Positions 43,485-55,000 of a stretch of 64,000 bases of DNA are shown piece after piece. The translations under genes and the position numbers were made by a program. Each line of letters begins with the position of its first letter. Within the stretch, counting starts at the first letter, position 1. This DNA comes from Polytrichum commune (taxonomy: Eukaryota > Streptophyta > Polytrichopsida > Polytrichales > Polytrichaceae), in NCBI GenBank assembly GCA_950295325.1, contig OX485803.1, positions 37,217,554 through 37,281,553 of the forward strand, given 5' to 3'. The notes under the pieces were generated by a model that was given only the letters and a program-made list of their open reading frames with translations, did no database searches and had not been told where the DNA came from.

Positions 43485-44610
43485 TGTCGCGCACCTCTCC
43501 ATGAGGAGTGGCCGAAACACCATGGGCACAAGGGGGACCCCGGAGTGACACCCGGGACTTGTGGCGCCGTTGGTGAGAGGGCCCAAGTGATCCTAGTGTG
43601 GGTGAGGGCCCCGGGCGTTGGGAACGCCTCCCACCCACAAAGACTAGGAGGCATGAGGGTGAGGCCATGAGCTATGCGTAGCTCATGGCGTGGTGATTCT
43701 AGAATGCTCAAGAACACCTCAATCCGAGGTGTGAGCTAGGAGTTATGGCCATTTGAGTGGGGTGCTGTCCCGGGACAGCGCCCTGCTACAGCAGTGCCTG
43801 GGAGTGATTCCCGGGACTGCCAAGGTTCAAACAGGCATAACTTCCTCACCACTTGCCCGAATGGGGCAAGTGAGGAGTCCATCGGCATCTACGTGAAGCG
43901 TAGATGAAGATGGAGTGGTTGGTTGCTGGAATCAGACATCATACAAGGAAGTTATGATGGTCTGAAGCTGCTGGGGGGGTTCTAGGCCCAGCAGCTAAGG
44001 GAAAATGTCCACTTGGCCCCAACTCTTGGTAGAGAGACAAGAGGTTGGTTGACGGTGGGGTAGGGGCCCCGCGTAGAGTCCTAGAGGCTTATATGGGTGA
44101 GGTGGTGTGGCCTCACCCACCCGAGGCCGAACGGCAAGGCCTCCATGGGCTTTGGCCTATTGTGAGGCCATAGTTGCCTAGTATGGTTCGGGTTGTTGTA
44201 GTGTTGCTCCGGCAACGCGATGATCAACATAGGATTGGACTTCCATGGATGGAAGTCCACATTGGGGAAATGGGTTACCGATTAAGGGGTGAGTCCCGAA
44301 AGCAAAGTAGGAGGGTTGGTTCCCTCCTATGAACTATTGGTCCGGGGTTAGAGGAGCTAACCATTAGCATGGCGGTATGCAAAGGGTTAGCCACTCGTAA
44401 CCTTTGCTAGAATTGAAAATTGGCAAGATGGTCAAAGGGGGGCTAGCAAGGGTTGCGACAAGGAGGGTTGGTTCCCTCCTATGAACTATTGGTCCGGGGT
44501 AAGAGGAGCTATCCATTAGCATGGCGGAATGCAAAGGGTTAGCGACTCGTAACCTTTGCTAGAATTGAAAATTGGCAAGATTATTAAGGGACCTAGCAAG
44601 GGTTGCGACA
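43485..44610 (+). repeat. 3' LTR
   Basis: Same length and structure as the 5' LTR, including the duplicated 150 bp 3' end (junction GCGACA|AGGAGGG near 44460). Confidence 0.93.
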
Positions 44611-45825
44611 CAGACCTTGCCCTTGGTATGATACCCTCACCCAGCTGACATTCTCCTCTTGTCAGTACAGGTCAATTATTTTAAGCTAAGACTCCCTCCT
44701 TCCGCCTTCAAGCTCAGTTGGGCTTACTTAGCTGCAGACTTAAATATTATTCTTCGTCTTCCCTTGTAATCTGAAGCTCTGTGTCCTCGCCCAGTTGCCG
44801 TCGCCCTTCTCTTCCTTCCTTCCTAGTTAGAACCTCCTGTACTAGCCCTTCCTCCCAGCCACTTACCTCACTATTAGTGTCCCATTAGTTAACTCAGCAT
44901 GTACTTGAGCCAAGCCCATCAGCTGCTCCCTCATCCAGTAATCCCAGCTGAGCTTAACCCAAGCATTCTCCTCCCACATGCCGAGTTGCCTTAACACCAT
45001 CCTCCTCATTTTCCAAAGTTCTGAGGTCATTGAAAAATTCAAAACCACAACTAAAAATTGACAAGACCCCTCCCTCCGTGAGGTCTCCCATCACACACCA
45101 CAATGAGAATAGAGAGAGAGAGTTGCCTCGTTAACATCACTAAGGACTCAATTATCACACATGTGCCCTCAAGCTCCACGAGTTTTTTCCTACTAACTAA
45201 CTCACATCCCCTCCATGAGCTCTAAGGGCTCCACTTCCTAACATCAACAAGAGAGAGAGAGAGAGTGAGAGCAATCCCCCACCTTACCTCGAACCCCCTT
45301 GGGAGTGCTCAACCCAAACTTAGCCTCCTTTACTTTCCGCCGCCATAACTTTCTCCCCTTACCTTCCCAAATTGTCACTCACCACTTTAATTCAAACCAC
45401 GATGCTTAAATCGTAATTTGATTGGTGCTTTTAGAATTTGCTTATCCTCCACCTTGCATTCTTCCTTGGACCTTCCCCATTAAGTGGCCACGATGAGGTG
45501 GTCCACTTGTGCGCTCAATGTGATCCTCCATTCATCCCAATTCGAATGCACTTGCCTCTTGAGTCACCTTGGTTGTCTCCATCCATTCGTACTAGACTAC
45601 TCACTAACTACTCAATCCAAGTTCTCCCTACCTATCCCTATTCACTCAAATCCTTCCCTAAGGTAAAAACACACTAACCTCTCCACTTCAAGCCCCTTAT
45701 AACATTGTACTCCTAAGGCTAACAATTCACTCTTTTTATATTTTTGTGAAGTAACATAATACTTCAAAGCACATAAACTAAAAATTTCAAAGGGCTAGGA
45801 CTAAATGTGTGCACGACTTTGGGCT

Positions 45826-47239
45826 CACAACAACCCTGCATGGAAGCACATCAACAATGACATCGCGTTTGGCAACTTTGGGCGTGACGATAGGAACATG
45901 AGACTGGCTCTCGCTTTGGACGGAGTGAATCATTTTAAACTAAACAACACCAACTGGTCGACGTGGCCGGTATTGATTTTGATTTACAATTTCGAGCCAT
46001 GGTTGGTGACCAAAAAGTTTTTTATCTCGTTGTGTATATTGATTTCCGGGAAGAAGTCGCCGTCCTCTTCAAACTTTGATGTGTTTATACGACCGCTTTT
46101 GAAGGAGCTACAAGAGCTTTGGCATGGTGTTGAGGCTTTAGATTTCTCCCAACCACAAGGGAGTCGCACTTTCACTTTGCGTGCCATACTTATGTGGACC
46201 ATTTCCGATTTTCCCGCTTTCGGCCTCATTTATGGTCTTACTTGTAAGGGCTACAAGGGGTGCCCTTGTTGTGGACCAAACACCGATGCGAGGATGGCAA
46301 AAACCGGAGACATGCTTCCAAATCGGAGCATTAGGGGCACCAAAATTGTTTACGGCGGCATTCGTCGTTATTTACCCCGTCACCACCCGTATCGCCGGAA
46401 TAGGAGATTCAATGGGGAGGAAGAGGAACGTCCTAGGCCAAAACCGATGTCGGGGGATGATATCATTCGATACGCAGCTTGGCGCGATTCATACCTACAG
46501 ATGGGCGGGAGAGAGAATGGACCCAACGATCCTGTGCATGTCACAGGCGTCAAAAGATTTAGTGCGTTGTTCGAGCTGGAATACTGGCAGGTGATTCCCG
46601 TATAACAATTAATGTTTGCACATCCTGTCCACAGATGTTGAAGTGGACATCGCGACGTCCGTCTCAGTCACGTAGTTTGTAATGATGTCCACCAAGACAT
46701 CTGACCTGACGCTTCAGGCCATGATGATTACTAGCTTTGCTCAGACGGATAGACGAGGCATGCATGTGTCCATGAAAGTGCTGGCAATGTGTCTGAAATT
46801 GCCCATGTGTCTTGTGCAACACCTGCTAGAGCGTCACATCCTCGATGTTATGCATTGTGAGAAGAATTTGTGCGAGAACTTGTTGAAGACATTGTTTGGA
46901 ATGAATGATAGTCCTGGAAGCAGGGTCGACGCGGAGGACCTGGGAATACGCGAAGAGATATGGTTGCAACCCCCACGGCGGCCACAGGATGGGTACTATA
47001 TGCCGCACGCTCCCTATGTTTTTAGGCCACATGAACGCGCGGAGTTTGTTGGAATCGTCTCCAATATTCGTACCCCCACAAACTACGTGGGTAGCATTCA
47101 CAAGCGCCTAGCAGATGGGAAATTGCAGTACATGAAAACGCACGACTACCATGTTCTCATGCAACAGGCAAGTCAAGAAGGACACCCTCGGGGATGTCAA
47201 TGTTGTAATACAATATATCAATGTGTCATAGGAGTATAG
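45826..47239 (+). pseudogene. tnpD-like (TNP2) gene of element C, core part
   Basis: It resumes the split TNP2 core. PAWKHINNDIAFGNFGRDDRN..LALDGVNHFK and PLLKELQELWHGVEALDF lead to the zinc-like GCPCCGPNTD and the block ending FELEYWQ (about 46587, donor CAG|GTGATT). An intron rich in GACATC/GACGTC words follows. Then RHILDVMHCEKNLCENLLKTLFG and the conserved YMKTHDYHVLMQQ (to about 47167). These are hallmark blocks of the plant CACTA transposase that cuts the element ends. In this copy the gene is split by the upstream insertion and cannot make a complete protein. Confidence 0.85.
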
Positions 47240-47424
47240 GCACACACCGCATGATGTCTACTGAGACCTCATTCAAAATATGGTTGACGCATCAACATCC
47301 TGGGGGACGTTATCCTGAAACTGTTCTCGCACTCCATGTTCTTCATGACGCTCCTAGATGTTCTGTCTGATGTCCAGGGGGGCGCGACACAATCGTTCTC
47401 TGACTTTCTAAATACATGTTTTCC

Positions 47425-50052
47425 AGATTCTTGCAGTGGCTATACGCAACCTATTGGATGAAAGCGTGCGCGTAACTATTATCAAACTGAGTAGAGTGTT
47501 TCAGAGACTATGCGCCAAGGAGTTGAAGAGAGGCGATAAGGAGGGCACAATGTTGGATGTGGTGATGGCAACGTGCGTCATGGAGAAGGAGTTCCCTCCC
47601 ACATTTATGAATGTCATGACGCATCTTCCCGTCCATTTGGTGGAGCAGTTGTACACGTGCGGTCCAGTGCATTGTCGATGGATGTATCCCATATAACAGT
47701 ACATGAAAACGTTGAAAGATTACGTTCGAACATTTGCACATCCGGAGGGTAGCATAGCGGAAGGTTATCAAATGGACGACACGCTTGGTTTTTGCACGGA
47801 GTACATGCATCAGTACAAAGGAACTACACATCGTGTATGGGACGCTGAAGAGGATGCAACCATGAACGATGAGATTCTCCGTTGCAACTCACAACAAAAG
47901 CGAAAGATGTCCGACAAATTCCGCAACTATGCGCACGCTTTTGTTTTGGACAATGCGTCGTCATTGGAGCGTTGCAGAGAGTTAGTGGAACCCATACTTA
48001 CTTTATTTCAAGCCTCGATGATATATACTGTCACCCAATGCAAAATACCTGTGCCATGTCAACTGTGACATGCAGCAATGCATGAGGATGTGTTGGACAT
48101 GATGTCCCAAATGGCATTCTTTGTCGCGCACCTTTCCATGAGGAGTGCCCGAAACACCATGGGCACAAGGGGGACCCCGGAGTGACACCCGGGACTTGTG
48201 GCGCCGTTGGTGAGAGGGCCCAAGTGATCCTAGTGTGGGTGAGGGCCCCGGGCGTTGGGAACGCCTCCCACCCACGAAGACTAGGAGGCACAAGGGTAAG
48301 GCCATGAGTTATGCGTAGCTCATGGCGTGGTGATTCTAGAAAGCTCAAGAACACCTCAATCGGAGGTGTGAGCTAGGAGTTATGGCCATTTGAGTGGGGC
48401 GCTGTCCCGGGACAGCAGTGCCTGGGAGTGATTCCCGGGACTGCCAAGGTTCAAACAGGCATAACTTCCTCAAGACTTGCCTGAATGGGGCAAGTGAGGA
48501 GTCCATCGGCATCTACGGGAAGCGTAGACAAAGATGGAGTGGTTGGTTGTTATGATCAGACATCATACAAGGAAGTTATGATGGTCTGAAGCTGCTGGGG
48601 GGTTCTAGGCCCAGCGGCTAAAGGAAAATGTCCACTTGGCCCCAACTCTTGGTAGAGAGACAAGAGGTTGGTTGACGGTGGGGTAGGGGCCCCGCGTGAA
48701 GTCCTAGAGGCTTATATGGGTGAGGTGGTGTGGCCTCACCCACCCGAGGCCGAATGGCAAGGCCTCCATGGGCTTTGGCCTATTGTGAGGCCATAGTTGC
48801 CTAGTATGCTTCGGGTTGTTGTAGTGTTGCTCCGGCAACGCGATGATCGACATAAGATTGGACTTCCATGGATGGAAGTCCACATTGGGGAAATGGGTTA
48901 CCGATTAAGGGGTGAGTCCCGAAAGCAAAGTAGGAGGGTTGGTTCCCTCCTATGAACTATTGGTCCGGGTAAGAGGAGCTATCCATTAGCATGGCGGAAT
49001 GCGAATGGTTAGCGCTCGTAACCTTTGCTAGAAAGGAAAATTGGCAAGATTGTTAAGGGAGCTAGCAAGGGTTGCGACATTCTTTTCTGAGATATACGCG
49101 TCACATGTGATATTGCAGATGATGGCCATCACACTTTTGCATCACCTTTATATACATGCAAGGGCCATTTCTAACCACAATTTAATGGCACACAACCTTG
49201 TGCAGGGAGTTTATGGCAGCTAGAGTTTCGCGTTGGAAAGAGAGGGAGGCCTTTCGGAAAATGTGTCGCCGCCGGCATCCAACTTTGGCAGTGTGGTATC
49301 CGTTGGAACTACACGATCTTCTTCCCTTTGCAACATGGTTGACGTCGCGTCTGTCACGTCAGCGTTCCTCCGGCGAAGTTGTGGACGTCGATGTTGCGCA
49401 ATACGCGCAACCTCCCGAGCGATATGCAACCTCACACCGGAAAATGTATGCGTTTGGCATGCACTTCCGAGTACGAGGTGCTGAGGGTGGCCTCGTCACG
49501 CGCGATTCATGTGTGGTGGCCTCATTTACACGACAAATACCATGGGGCTTGAGAAATGGGCGACCCATAGAGACAACCGAGGAGTATGTGGGCTACATCG
49601 AAGAGATCTTGGAGCTAGACTACCGAAATCATTGCACCACTGTGCTAGTGTGCGATTGGGTTCGCCCAAGTGCAGATCCTCGACACCCTAACATCACACG
49701 GGATCAATATGGTTTCACCGTTGCGAACTTCAACCGCATGGATGGCAAAGTGCACTCAAACTCTTTTGCATTTCCATTGCATTGTCAACAAGTTTTTTTC
49801 TCCAATGACCCGACGAGGCCAGGATGGAAGGTTGTATGTCGCACGGACGTGAGGGGTAGACGTGGGCAACTACAAACCAACCAGACCTTACCGCGCATAA
49901 TCGATGTCGGCCACGATGCTGACTTTGTGGGTTTACAACCACAAATGCAAGATGTAGAGCCCACTAGAGAGCCCGCAACGGACGGCGGCATGCACATCCC
50001 AGCCTCGTTGGATGTTCGTGGGGAAGAAGAAAACGAAGGAACACAGTATTAG
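47425..50052 (+). pseudogene. tnpD-like gene of element C, DUF4218 and DUF4216 parts
   Basis: After the acceptor TTTTCCAG, ILAVAIRNLLDESVR..LPVHLVEQLYTCGPVHCRWMYPI begins the DUF4218 domain. An in-frame TAA at 47694-47696 replaces the Glu usually found before RYMK; the frame then continues QYMKTLKDYVRTFAHPEGSIAEGY. A solo LTR (48122-49079) interrupts the following intron or exon. The DUF4216-type region follows at 49207-50052: YGFTVANFNRMDGKVHSNSF (normally the conserved V.F...W block), then FFSNDPTRPGWKVV, and an acidic end. These domains accompany TNP2 in plant CACTA elements; their separate roles are unclear. Confidence 0.8.
48122..49079 (+). mobile_element. solo LTR, subfamily 2
   Basis: 958 bp, TGTCGCGCACC...GGTTGCGACA, with a perfect 5 bp duplication TTCTT (48117-48121, 49080-49084). 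It lacks the 150 bp tail duplication and a short GCCCTGCTACAGCAG-type segment present in the full element, so it is from a separate source copy. Confidence 0.92.
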
Positions 50053-51146
50053 TGGTTACAACCCAAAGCACCTACAGCAACGTCACATCACACATGGCAT
50101 GCAATATATAAGGTTGCGTCACAAGGGACGCCTTGCTGGAGAGGAACCGACTATCAAGGCTGATGTCTACTCGGGTGTCCGCGGAGACGTCCTTTGTGTT
50201 CAAACAGACGGATGGTCATAATTTTCTAGGCACTAAGATTTTCCAGTAGCAGTTGCTCGTCTATATGTGGAATGTGGCCACGAGATCCAACGTGGGCACT
50301 CCCACGTTTGGCGCATGTATTTTTAGAATTGTGAGAGCAATGAAGTGCCATATTTTGCTTGCAAAAGTCTTCCCTTGATTTCCTCGTGTCTAAATGTACA
50401 AATATATAACCTTTGAAATCCTTTGAAATCAAAATCAACATATGACAAACTAAATTATAAACAAATGAATGAGAAAACATTCCTTTTGTAGCAAAACTTG
50501 AAATTTCATAATTTTTCTATTTTAATCCAAAGGGAATTTTTCCACTTTAATTAATTATTCGGCTAACATGTGTTGAACCAGCTATATATGAACCTACGGT
50601 ATGCAATTGTGGTCCCGCATGTCTACCTTATGGCAATTAGAGAATGACTCAACCACCCCCGTATTTTTTGGCTCATCCGCTACAAATATTTGAACGGAAT
50701 TCGGGAAAATAACATGCATGCCAAGAACCATATTGATGCACCGTGAGAAATTTATGTGGCATTCCCTCAAATTTTTGGGAACAAGTTTGTCTTTTATAGC
50801 CAACCACACATAGTTGAACATTCTCCAACCTTTTTTTCCCGGGCAGCACTTTAAGTCTGTCCGCCGCAACTTTATACATGCCGTGGATAGACCTGTGGGG
50901 ATGACGTGGCGTTAGCGGCCTTACAAACGGCCCGACGCAGGACGTCAGCATGTTTTAAATGACATCCACAAGAACATGGCTATCCTTCCTGACATCGCCA
51001 TGTCCTGGCCCATGATCTGTCATGTTTCACGCAACGTCCAATAAAATCTGCAATTTTGTGGGCGTTTATTGCCGAACATAGTGACATCTCGGAAGACATC
51101 ACTCGTTTCCCCAAAACGACCCCAAAAACGCGGGTTTCTTATAGTG
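50053..51146. other. right part and subterminal region of element C
   Basis: No convincing gene after 50052. From about 50880 to the end GACGT, GACATC and CATGTC words recur at short intervals (near 50900, 50942, 50962, 50990, 51000, 51022, 51082, 51095), mirroring the left subterminal region. The terminal CGGGTTTCTTATAGTG is the inverted repeat. Confidence 0.65.
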
Positions 51147-51149
51147 GAT

Positions 51150-51975
51150 TAGTGCAGTTAGGTAGATTGAAGTTTTGGTCAAACACTAAGTAGTCGTAGA
51201 TAGAGTTAGTTCTAACTAAGTGTTTCGGGCCCGAAACAGTTTATGGGGGGTCTGGTTTGTGAATTTGGATGTGACAGGGTAGGGGATTCAGATAGTCAAC
51301 TTTGATTCTATGTAGTTGCCCATGAGCTGATGTGGACTGAATTGAGGGTCAAGGGCTGAATGTACGTTAGTTTTTTTTTGTTTAGTTTGGTTTAGATTAG
51401 TGCAGTTAGGTAGATTGAAGTTTTGGTCAAACACTAAGTAGTAGTAGGTAGAGTTAGTTCTGAATAAGTGTTTCGGGCCCGAAACACTTTCTGCGGGTGG
51501 GCTGGTTTGTGAATTTGGAGGTGACAGGGTAGGGGATTCAGATAGTCAACTTTGATTCTATGTAGTTGCCCATGAGCTGATGTGGACTGAATTGAGGGTC
51601 AAGGGCTGCATGTACGTTAGTTTTTTTTTGTTTAGTTTGGTTTAGATTAGTTCAGTTAGGTATATTGAAGTTTTGGTCAAACACTAAGTAGTCGTAGGTA
51701 GAGTTAGTTCTAACTAAGTGTTTCAGGCCCTAAACAGTTTATGGGGGGGCTGGTTTGTGAATTTGGAGGTGACAGGGTAGGGGATTCAGATAGTCAACTT
51801 TGATTCTATGTAGTTGCCTCTGAGCTGATGTGGTCTGAATTTCTCTTCAAGGGCTGAATGTATGTTAGTTTTGTTTAGTTTTAGTTTGGGTTAGATTAGT
51901 TCAGTATGGTTCTTTTAAGGGTCTGAATTTGTTTTTGTTTAGTTTAGTTTAGTTCAGCTCAGTTTAGTTTAGTTT
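51150..51975. repeat. 250 bp tandem array, right block
   Basis: Units with palindromes at 51221 and 51469 (perfect) and 51719 (TGTTTCAGGCCCTAAACA, two changes), spaced 248-250 bp. The array fades into (G/A)TTTAGTTTAGTT-rich sequence at about 51960, just before the acceptor of the next exon. Confidence 0.92.
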
Positions 51976-52059
51976 GAATGTTTCATTCCTGTACTAGGCA
52001 ATTTACAAAGCAAGGAGGATTTTTTTCACACCAAACCTTGTTGACCTTTGATTGTGCAG

Positions 52060-55000
52060 CACTCAAAAGACAAAACCCGGTACTACAAGGGTTCTCCGGA
52101 GGACCATCCCTGTTTGGACTTGATTCTTGCAGATATACCGGAAGGTCTTCCTGTTCCTGGCATATCAAACCCACCGTCGTCCATTCCCACTTGGAATCAA
52201 GAATCCAAAGAGTGGTTACAACCACTCTTTGACTTTGCCGACGAACATCTCCATGACGACGGGGCAATTATTTTGTTTCACCCTTTTCGCATGAGTACGA
52301 AGTCCAATATTCTTGGATATTGCAAATCGTATGGTTTTGCAATTCGGAAAGAGTGGTGGGGAATGAACCGCCTTCATCTTATATCCCCGATAAATCCAGC
52401 ATCAACTGTAAGATACATCTTCAGTCATTTTTCTTATCACTGCATTCAGTTTCAATTTAATCCTTCCGGTAGTTCAAAGTGTAGACCCACCTAACTATTA
52501 TACTCACGCAGTTGTGTTCATTACTTTGTAAATTAATATTGTTCTTTATGTCTGGTACATTGTAGACCATGAGGTTCGGTATTACATTGGCGGTCAGGAC
52601 CGTGCCGGGGTCACCTCCATCGAAGTTTTCATTTCGCCATGTCCCTGAATTGGATCCTTATGGGGTGGATGTTGAACGGGATGATATTCTCCATAACTTG
52701 GTCTCTCGTGAGGACCAGCTAACTAATGGATCCACACCATGGCGAGGGCCTCGTGAAAAGTCCGTGCTTCTCATGCTGTAGTAAGTTTTTGCTATGACTT
52801 TAAAACAACAAACCCGGGGAAACAGATCACCAGGAAGACTGAGCTAGTGTCTATAAGGGTTAATGTCACATTGGATTAAGGTTCATCTTAACAATTTAAG
52901 CCATTTCTTACTTCGTTCATTAATTATTCCATTTATCCTTCACTCTTATGATTCCTTTGTGTTTCTTCAGTAGTGAGTGATTCCGTCCTATCTTCAGGGA
53001 ATTTTCTATCACTCTAAGGTTCGGACTTAATTCAGTCGTGGGGTTGTGATTAAAAGGCTATATGCTTTGCTTTCACCCTTAGGGCACTATAATCTTGTGC
53101 CTGCCATCTCTCCCTTTCCATCTCTCTTAATTATCATGGTCTCATGTGTGGGTTGATTAATTATCTCTTCGTTTAATTGTGTATTGCTTTTCAATGAAAG
53201 GCTATAATTAAATTTACTCACAGGTAACCTAATACCGGTTCCGGGACTATAGCCACCATTTATCTGCAAGAGCATAGCCTGGCACCTCAAGCCTGCAATC
53301 ATCACTTTATAGTATATAGATTTGTTTATATCATTCTAGTATTCTATGTAATTCACGAACGATAATTAAATTCATACAGCCACAGGACCATGTCAAAGTG
53401 CCCTTACCTGGCTATACACTTAATCTCATATATTCTCTCGGATATACATTATTCTCTCTCTCTATTACAGTTAATCTTTCTGACTCGCTTAATCGATTGA
53501 GAATATAGCCCGCTTAGGATTAACTCTCTGTTCTGCTCTCACTTCTTGTAAACCACTTTTATTCCAATGATTCTCTCTCTCTCGTTTTCCTGTATTACAA
53601 CTGTGATTCAATGCCTCTCTCCGTAGCCTACAGTAACTATCTCTTGAATGGTTTCACTTAGACTCAGATAGTCCTGGCTATAGCTACAATCACACACTGA
53701 CGTATCATTCTCTCTTCCTCTCAACTTAGGTTGTTTGCTCTCCATGATTATGTCTCTCCTATCCCTTCTGATCCTTCACTTTTATGGTTTAACCACTCAA
53801 CTCACATATACTCGTGTTGCTATTTCCATGATTATCGCCAAATTACTCATTAGTGTTGCAATCTCAATTGTACTCATACTTAACACACTTTCTTGTATCC
53901 TTGCTCTTCACTCAACATCCTTCCATTCCACAAAACATCACTTTCATTATTCATAAAGTGAAGTATGAACAAAGTTACCAGGCTATATCCTGGCTAGCCT
54001 ATGGTATTCCTAAAAACACAGTCTATAGCTTGCACTCCCATCTCAGGACTTCATAGCCACGACTGATTTCTATCTCTGCGCCCAGCCTATAGCCTGCGCT
54101 ACCCTCTCAACTCTCACAGCTATAATCAGATTTCTGACTTTAAAATGATCTCCCTCCCTCGTCAGAGAGAGGATGCTTATAGCCTGCCTCCTACAGTAAC
54201 TGCTGGTAGGGCGCAAACCGCTTGTAACTGCCTATAGCCGGCTATTCACACTGCATTTAGTTTAGAAAATGTCTTTTTTTAACAATCTACCACTAGTCAG
54301 CCTCTTGCCTCTAGTCAAAATAAGCTATAGCCAAAAAATTCACACTACACATGCAAATGCTAATTGAAGCATGTAGCTCCCCATGGGATATTATTCTAGA
54401 TTGCACGGCAGCGACCGGTATGTCTTTGTAATCTTCCCTTTCAGTTTGTTAATCGTTTATATTGTTTTGGTCTACATATTTCATAATGGTTTTTGTACTA
54501 AGTTTTTCCAACTTCTTTATTTGCAGGATCTTCCATTCATGCATGCCGCAATGTGCACCGTCACATTGCGGCATTAGAGGCTGATGTTGATATCTTTGAG
54601 GCCTTACTTGCTCCATTGATTGTCTCTAGAGCAGCCTCTGAAGTCACTCTTGAAGACCGTGTCACCAGTTTAGAGGATCCTGAGGGTGAAGATATCCCCG
54701 TAGAGAGGATTGTGAAGAGATCTCGCTTTACTAAGTGAGTAAGGTCCACAAATTCTCTTACCAGTGTTATGTTTTTTGCTGTCATTTCTTCTAAAGTTGA
54801 GTTATGAACATGGTACCATTGGCATTTGCAGATGCGATGAATTGAGCTATCCTATTCACCGGCCTTTTTTTTGTGACCCTAAATTCTATCCCAGCCCTCC
54901 AAAGTCTTGGCAACTTCCTACATATGCAAATGATATTGCTAATCAACTAGCTGGAGGTTCTTATCAGACTTTTACATCTAAATATCGTCCGGGAAGAGTT

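Larger units (their letters stand above)
37240..44610 (+). mobile_element. full-length Ty3/gypsy chromovirus-type LTR retrotransposon, pol decayed
   Basis: Two LTRs of identical length (37240-38365 and 43485-44610, 1126 bp each) and a perfect 5 bp duplication CAGAC (37235-37239, 44611-44615). A Met-tRNA-type primer site TGGTATCAGAGCA follows 2 bp after the 5' LTR, and a purine tract GGTGGGGGTGAG abuts the 3' LTR. I noticed only one difference between the LTRs (37308 T versus C in the 3' copy). The internal 5.1 kb is full of stops and frame breaks. Confidence 0.95.
36286..45825. mobile_element. unclassified insertion in the TNP2 gene, itself carrying an LTR retrotransposon
   Basis: The TNP2 frame is split exactly between DS and PAWKH. 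The foreign DNA seems to begin TGTGAGGCCAAA and end TTTGGGCTCACA, a short imperfect inverted repeat; no certain target duplication was found. Excluding the LTR element it is about 2.2 kb (36286-37234 and 44616-45825): AT-rich with GAGAGAGA runs near 45110 and 45250, and no recognisable gene. Class unknown. Confidence 0.45.
26730..51146. mobile_element. Element C: 24.4 kb CACTA (En/Spm-type) transposon with nested insertions
   Basis: The left end CACTATAAGAAA and right end TTTCTTATAGTG are inverted copies, with a 3 bp duplication GAT (26727-26729, 51147-51149). It carries a minus-strand tnpA-like gene (28857-33050) and a plus-strand TNP2-type tnpD-like gene (35280-50052). Subterminal and intronic DNA is rich in TGACATC, GACGTC and ACATGG words, resembling the binding-site arrays of CACTA elements. 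Nested inside are solo LTRs at 27384, 33711 and 48122, a MITE at 31671, and a 9.5 kb insertion at about 36286-45825 that itself contains an LTR retrotransposon. Without the LTR-family insertions it is about 14 kb. Nonsense changes and insertions have broken tnpD. Confidence 0.9.
1573..52059 (+). other. giant intron (about 50.5 kb) filled with nested transposons
   Basis: The donor AAG|GTAATG follows base 1572 and the acceptor TTGTGCAG precedes 52060. Both flanking exons are phase 0 there. Without elements A, B and C the intron would be about 3.1 kb: roughly 300 bp of unique sequence, the 250 bp tandem array and an AT-rich tail. That the two exon sets belong to one gene is inferred from matching phase, strand and the absence of any other start or end between them. 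Confidence 0.55.

Noticed and set aside
50594-50951. Minus-strand ORFs MRRTDLKCCPGKKGWRMFNYV.. and MLTSCVGPFVRPL..
   Set aside because: They overlap in two frames, end quickly and show no family; possibly a remnant of a CACTA accessory exon, but unsupported.
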